From the NCBI GenBank assembly GCA_011046175.1, contig DSBB01000175.1, positions 1 to 9,462 on the forward strand: 9,462 nt of DNA, written 5' to 3'. Shown one piece after another: positions 7,001-9,462 of the stretch. A program made the translations under genes and the position numbers. Below the pieces are notes generated by a model. The model did not search any database, was not told the DNA's origin, and worked only from the letters and a program-made list of their open reading frames with translations. The DNA comes from Candidatus Hydrogenedentota bacterium (GTDB taxonomy: Bacteria > Hydrogenedentota > Hydrogenedentia > Hydrogenedentales > CAITNO01). Positions within the stretch are counted from its first letter, which is position 1, and every line of letters begins with the position of its first letter.

Positions 7001-9462
7001 TTCTGGGGTGACGCCGACGGCGTAATCACCGTGCCCGTGTCCATGCTTGTCGCCACCGGCGATTTCGTGGTGTCGCCTGGCGCGCTTGTCCGCTTTTCAG
7101 GATTGGAACACGGCATATTTGAACCCGCCGATTGCGTGTACACGCTGCGCAACCTGAGCGACGCTCAGATATCCTGGAGCGTGACGGGCGTTCCGGATTG
7201 GCTGAACGCTCTCGGGCCGCTTGCGGGGGTGGCGCCCGCCCACGGAGAAGTGCCGTTGGGGTTTTCACTGAACGGCCTTGCGCGGTTACTGCCTTGGGAC
7301 GCCTATCCGGCAACATTGACTTTTTCAGATGTAACCAATGGCGTGTCCGTGGAACGCGACGTGCTGCTCGACGTGGGCATGCCGCCACCGGCATGTTTTT
7401 ATGCGGAACCGCTCGACCAGGACCCGGGATGGCTGTTGGAAGGGGAATGGGCGTTTGGCGTTCCGCTGGGTCTGGGCGGCGACGCAAACGGTTATCCCGA
7501 CCCGCAAAGCGGCGCGACGGGAAGCTTTGTTTGCGGCGTGAACCTGTCCGGCGATTATGAGCGCGCCGTCGCCGGCCCGTATTATCTCACCATGGGACCG
7601 GTGAACTGCGTCGGTTATGTGAATGTGACGCTTCAGTTCCAGCGCTGGCTGAACACGGATTTTCCCCCTTATGCCCACGCCACCATTGACGCCTCGAATG
7701 ACGGGGAAAACTGGACGCGGATATGGAACAATCCCAACAACAATGAATATATTATGGAGAACCGCTGGTCGGCGCGCTCCTATGACATCAGCGACGTGGC
7801 GGACAATGAGCCGGACGTTTATGTGCGATGGGGATACCAAACATTCGACGGCGTTTATGCGTTGTCCGGCTGGAATATTGACGACATTCAGTTGCTGGGC
7901 GTGCTCACGGATGATTTGTCCGTTACGCCTGACGCCGGGTTTGACGCGGTCGGGTTGGAGGCGGGGCCTTTCGAGCCGGAATCCCTCGTTTATACGCTTA
8001 CCAACCGCGCTGTTGCGCCTCTGGACTGGACGATAAGCAGCCACGCCGCCTGGCTTGATTTGTCGGCTGTTTCAGGAACGTTGGCTGCGCTTGAACAAAC
8101 CTCTGTTGTTGCAAGCCTTAACAACACGGCGGCAACGCTTGCCCCGGGGTATTATGAGGCGCCCCTTGTTTTTACCAACGTGAAGGACGCCTTTTCCCAG
8201 CAGAGAAAGATTACGTTGACGGTGCAGGCGCGGCCCGGAGCAATCCGGATTACGGATTCAATAGCGCCCGAAGATGATCTTGCGGCGCCGTTTGGCGACG
8301 TTCCCATAAACACAGAGCAAAACGCTTTTGTGTATGTGGAAAACAGCGATGAACAATACAACCTGATTGTGGACGACCTGTTTTTTGGCGGTTGGTATTT
8401 TGACGGCTTCACCGGGGGAGTTTCCGGGAATTGGCAGCCTTTTGTGGAGGCGCATTGGGCGGTGACGGAGGGCGCGTACAGAGCATGGGCGAAAAGTTAT
8501 CAAACAATGATGCAGTCTGTGTGCATGGACGGCCTATGGCGGGATTTGGCCGTAACCGCCCGCATTCGCAGAACCGGAAGCGCGTCCTGGACAACCGTTG
8601 TGTACCTGCGCGGTTCCGAGGAGTTTGAACTGGGCCTTCTCGCCGGAAACGCTTACATGGTCGGCATAAACGGCCTGGGCGCCTATTACGTTATGCGCGT
8701 TGCCGAATCCGGTTATGTTTGGCTGCAACCCTGGACGGCCTCGCCGTATTTAAATGCCGGCGAAGAGGCAAACGACATCACCGTAAGCGTGGCGGGCGAC
8801 AGGCTTCAGGTGTATTGCAACGGCTCCCTTGTATGGGCGGGGGCGGACGCGATGGTTCCTGCGGCGGGGCGCGTCGGACTGGGCGGCTACAGCGGCAATG
8901 AAGCCCCTGAAACCATACATTATTTTGACCGCATATCCGTGGGGCCGCCGTTGCCTTTCGAAACATTGAAAAACGCCGCCGAGCAAATAGAGCAAAGCAT
9001 GTGGAGCCAAATGGAGGGTGATCCGTGGGGTGTGCATGAAGAGGCCGTTTATTCAACGGACGCTATTTCGGACAATGAGGAAACACGGAACCTGTCGCTT
9101 GTATCCGGCCCGTTTGTTGTTCCCGAAGCCCCGACATTGCCCGCAACGCTTGTGCCGGGTCAGGTTTTAGTCGTGCCCGTTCGATATGCGCCCACTGAAG
9201 TGACGCAACATGATAATTATCTTGTGATTATGAGCAACGATCCGTCCGCGCCTGAAATGCAGGTGATACTTTCAGGCGAAGGCCAGGAACCCATACAACT
9301 GGAAGGCGAGATGGAGGGCGAAGGCGAAGGCGAGGGACAAAAAGGAGAACCTGCCGAAGGGGAAAGCGAAGGGGAAGGGGAGGGCGAAGGCGAGGGTGAA
9401 GGCGAGGGCGAAACCGAAGAAGGAGAACCTGCCGAAGGGGAAAACGAAGGGGAAGGCGAAGG
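4034..9462 (+). CDS. Giant secreted multidomain subtilisin-like (S8) serine peptidase, 3' end beyond window
   Basis: One frame with no stop over 1809 codons, continuing past the edge. An exported, probably surface-bound or extracellular protease. Residues 1-30 form a signal peptide (Lys6, hydrophobic 12-24, likely cut after AAS30). In order follow: module A 40-383 (ASH-type Ig domain holding a concanavalin-like domain at about 93-324); an Ig-like domain 389-487; a BACON-like half-domain 490-530; a propeptide 561-632; an S8 catalytic domain about 633-945 with Asp681 (VIDTGID), His729 (HSHGTHCAG), oxyanion Asn821 (AAAGNS) and Ser889 (SGTSMATPH); the second BACON-like half 950-1008; BACON-like 1010-1115; a jelly-roll of the choice-of-anchor-J kind 1118-1289 ending SGWNIDDIQLLG; BACON-like 1295-1399; module B 1404-1750, a second copy of module A; then Glu-Gly repeats from 1757. 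The triad is intact, so activity is expected; the target is unknown. Non-protease domain names rest on remembered patterns, less certain than the S8 call. Confidence 0.93.
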   Translation, partial: MNQIWKIGEQHAAALLAAFALCCVSPGAASETPQLYTGEIRCTDSIEPADDHALPFGVIQLHHQRTEGARIENVSDRYDLTIHSLFMGGWYYENFEDGEAQDWQVDNEDFWSITEGAYRAWARRPETWMHARYGGVTWRDLSAATRTWRAGSQSYTTVLFVRATADFDLGMDTGSGYALGVGNSAFWVGKLVGGQFAMLQNWVYCPELNGDGAPNVVAFSVEETRMRVYINGVLVWTGADASILTPGLVGVGGYSGAEDAETIHYFDYVMVAPPRADDGDMTARGDAQDAPETSNAAVDICVQPTLTHDAENAAQGSGVILAEAGPFLVVNAPALPRVLSPGEFLDLEMAFIPETAGAHYNQLVIVSDAANQSEQIIVVTGEGYEPIHIEHAPIGNMTDAVPEYPVAARITSLHGLARAEVHWRVNAGTYAIDALDLVGEDLYEFVIPAQVIGATVCYYLECEDTQGAVAHAPVPGGEAPYCFMIEGTPGLSVAPASLHYVLTPGSEETLQIELTNTGTWPADWSVYATPRSETTKKAPAPEMDSGNDSTAPDWTAAHSPDTLLVGFKPGVEKAAISDIHDKSGGIPLHQYRRISAEVVTVSPDKDIESVAETYLRHDAVAYVEPNYRVYATRRPDDPRLPELWALENTGQAGGTAGADISAIDAWDVSTGSQEIVVAVIDTGIDYHHPDLAANMWVNSTPTFGDIHGARWTNGDGTVTNGDPMDDHSHGTHCAGTVGAVGNNGLGVAGVNWNVRLMALKFLNAAGSGYLADAVSALEYAIEKGAHVTGNSWGGGGYSRTLKDMIAVAEQAEQLFVAAAGNSNEDVDATPFYPACYDNPNVLSVAASDNKDNRAGFSNYGAKGVDLAAPGVGILSAIPGGSYGFKSGTSMATPHVAGAAALLLSMRPETPCHVLKTWLLDSVDILPQWEGATLTGGRLNVATAIDMAGVSWLDAVPTQGTLAPGEHVYVSATARAADMVDGQYEEALLSFWGDADGVITVPVSMLVATGDFVVSPGALVRFSGLEHGIFEPADCVYTLRNLSDAQISWSVTGVPDWLNALGPLAGVAPAHGEVPLGFSLNGLARLLPWDAYPATLTFSDVTNGVSVERDVLLDVGMPPPACFYAEPLDQDPGWLLEGEWAFGVPLGLGGDANGYPDPQSGATGSFVCGVNLSGDYERAVAGPYYLTMGPVNCVGYVNVTLQFQRWLNTDFPPYAHATIDASNDGENWTRIWNNPNNNEYIMENRWSARSYDISDVADNEPDVYVRWGYQTFDGVYALSGWNIDDIQLLGVLTDDLSVTPDAGFDAVGLEAGPFEPESLVYTLTNRAVAPLDWTISSHAAWLDLSAVSGTLAALEQTSVVASLNNTAATLAPGYYEAPLVFTNVKDAFSQQRKITLTVQARPGAIRITDSIAPEDDLAAPFGDVPINTEQNAFVYVENSDEQYNLIVDDLFFGGWYFDGFTGGVSGNWQPFVEAHWAVTEGAYRAWAKSYQTMMQSVCMDGLWRDLAVTARIRRTGSASWTTVVYLRGSEEFELGLLAGNAYMVGINGLGAYYVMRVAESGYVWLQPWTASPYLNAGEEANDITVSVAGDRLQVYCNGSLVWAGADAMVPAAGRVGLGGYSGNEAPETIHYFDRISVGPPLPFETLKNAAEQIEQSMWSQMEGDPWGVHEEAVYSTDAISDNEETRNLSLVSGPFVVPEAPTLPATLVPGQVLVVPVRYAPTEVTQHDNYLVIMSNDPSAPEMQVILSGEGQEPIQLEGEMEGEGEGEGQKGEPAEGESEGEGEGEGEGEGEGETEEGEPAEGENEGEGE
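4151..5182 (+). repeat. Intragenic module A (first copy of a duplicated ASH + concanavalin-like module)
   Basis: Residues 40-383 of the giant protease. It opens with IRCTDSIEPADDHALPFG, the opening strand pattern of ASH / choice-of-anchor D Ig domains. It passes into a jelly-roll-like region containing TEGAYRAWA, VYINGVLVWTGAD and VGGYSG, closing at ETIHYFD (about residue 265). The ASH pattern resumes with AGPFLVVNAPALP (from 324) and ends at VTGEG. The first 235 residues or so align without gaps to module B at an offset of 1364 residues; the total length differs by only three residues. The DNA of the two copies has diverged in codon choice, so the duplication is not recent. Confidence 0.8.
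5714..6868 (+). other. Propeptide and catalytic domain of the S8 peptidase within the giant protein
   Basis: Residues 561-945. The part beginning DTLLVGFKPG and ending YVEPNYRVYA (622-631) has the pattern of a fervidolysin/I9-type prodomain, which normally folds the protease and inhibits it until cleaved. The linker RRPDDPRLPELWALENTGQ (from about 632) is the usual junction to the catalytic core, a likely self-cleavage zone. The core has the Asp681-His729-Ser889 triad and Asn821. The core length and the spacing between catalytic residues are normal for subtilases. The lead of about 560 residues before the propeptide is unusual, since most subtilases have the prodomain straight after the signal peptide. 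Confidence 0.9.
8243..9283 (+). repeat. Intragenic module B (second copy of the duplicated module)
   Basis: Residues 1404-1750 of the giant protease. Opens with IRITDSIAPEDDLAAPFG and shares with module A, at equal spacing, GGWY, the nine-residue TEGAYRAWA, WRDL, WTTV/YTTV, a G-(S/V)-LVW-x-GAD strand, GGYSG and ETIHYFD. The ASH fold resumes at SGPFVVPEAPTLP (from 1691) and closes at LSGEG, followed directly by the Glu-Gly tail. The two copies bracket the protease and its partner domains. Confidence 0.8.
9302..9462 (+). repeat. Glu-Gly coding repeat with a 78-base (26-residue) higher-order period
   Basis: From residue 1757 onward the protein is almost only Glu and Gly in EG alternation, broken by a marker GEPAEGE(S/N)E that recurs at 9344 and 9422, exactly 78 bases apart. 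The plus strand is strongly purine-rich here. Third-position variation (GGC/GGG/GGT, GAA/GAG) shows selection on the peptide rather than a single short DNA unit. It is a very acidic, flexible stretch, likely a spacer or surface stalk. The repeat is still open at the window edge. Confidence 0.9.

Noticed and set aside
7325..8044. Minus-strand open frame of 239 codons
   Set aside because: Antisense shadow of the jelly-roll and BACON-like part of the large protein; no coherent domain.

Overview
The window looks like a chromosomal fragment of a GC-rich, probably uncultured Gram-negative-type bacterium. The best guess, by style rather than proof, is the Hydrogenedentota / Lentisphaerota / PVC neighbourhood. 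The reasons are a giant secreted mosaic protein with ASH ('choice-of-anchor D'-like), BACON-like and jelly-roll domains, long Glu-Gly repeats, and a phosphatidylcholine synthase. No tRNA, rRNA, CRISPR array, transposase or phage gene was seen.

Layout. (1) Left edge, + strand: the 3' part of an ABC transporter ATPase gene, followed 11 bases later by its ABC-2-type permease; this is the end of an exporter operon. (2) 1724-3779, - strand: three closely packed genes, transcribed from right to left as phosphatidylcholine synthase (pcs), NAD kinase (nadK) and a dCMP-deaminase-family protein, with about 20 bases between each pair. They converge on the ABC operon across a 75-base gap with no convincing terminator. 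(3) 3780-4033: a divergent promoter region. It holds a plausible -35/-10 pair for the pcs operon, a perfect TATAAT for the rightward gene, and an unexplained 10-bp perfect inverted repeat with arms about 93 bases apart. (4) 4034 to the right edge, + strand: one uninterrupted reading frame of at least 1809 codons with no stop before the window ends.

The large gene is the main item. It encodes an exported subtilisin-family (S8) protease with a complete Asp/His/Ser triad and oxyanion Asn. The protease sits in the middle of the chain and is flanked by beta-sandwich domains. A module of about 345 residues occurs near the N-terminus (40-383) and again near the C-terminus (1404-1750). Each copy appears to be an ASH/HYDIN-type Ig fold split by a concanavalin-like (LamG-type) domain. 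The protease with its propeptide likewise seems to be inserted into a BACON-like Ig domain. After the second module the chain enters a Glu-Gly repeat with a 26-residue period that runs off the window.

How the genes work together: the three left-strand genes are housekeeping (membrane lipid, NADP supply, pyrimidine nucleotide metabolism). The protease is a separate secreted surface or extracellular product. Nothing in the sequence links the ABC exporter to the protease; they are separated by the opposing operon.
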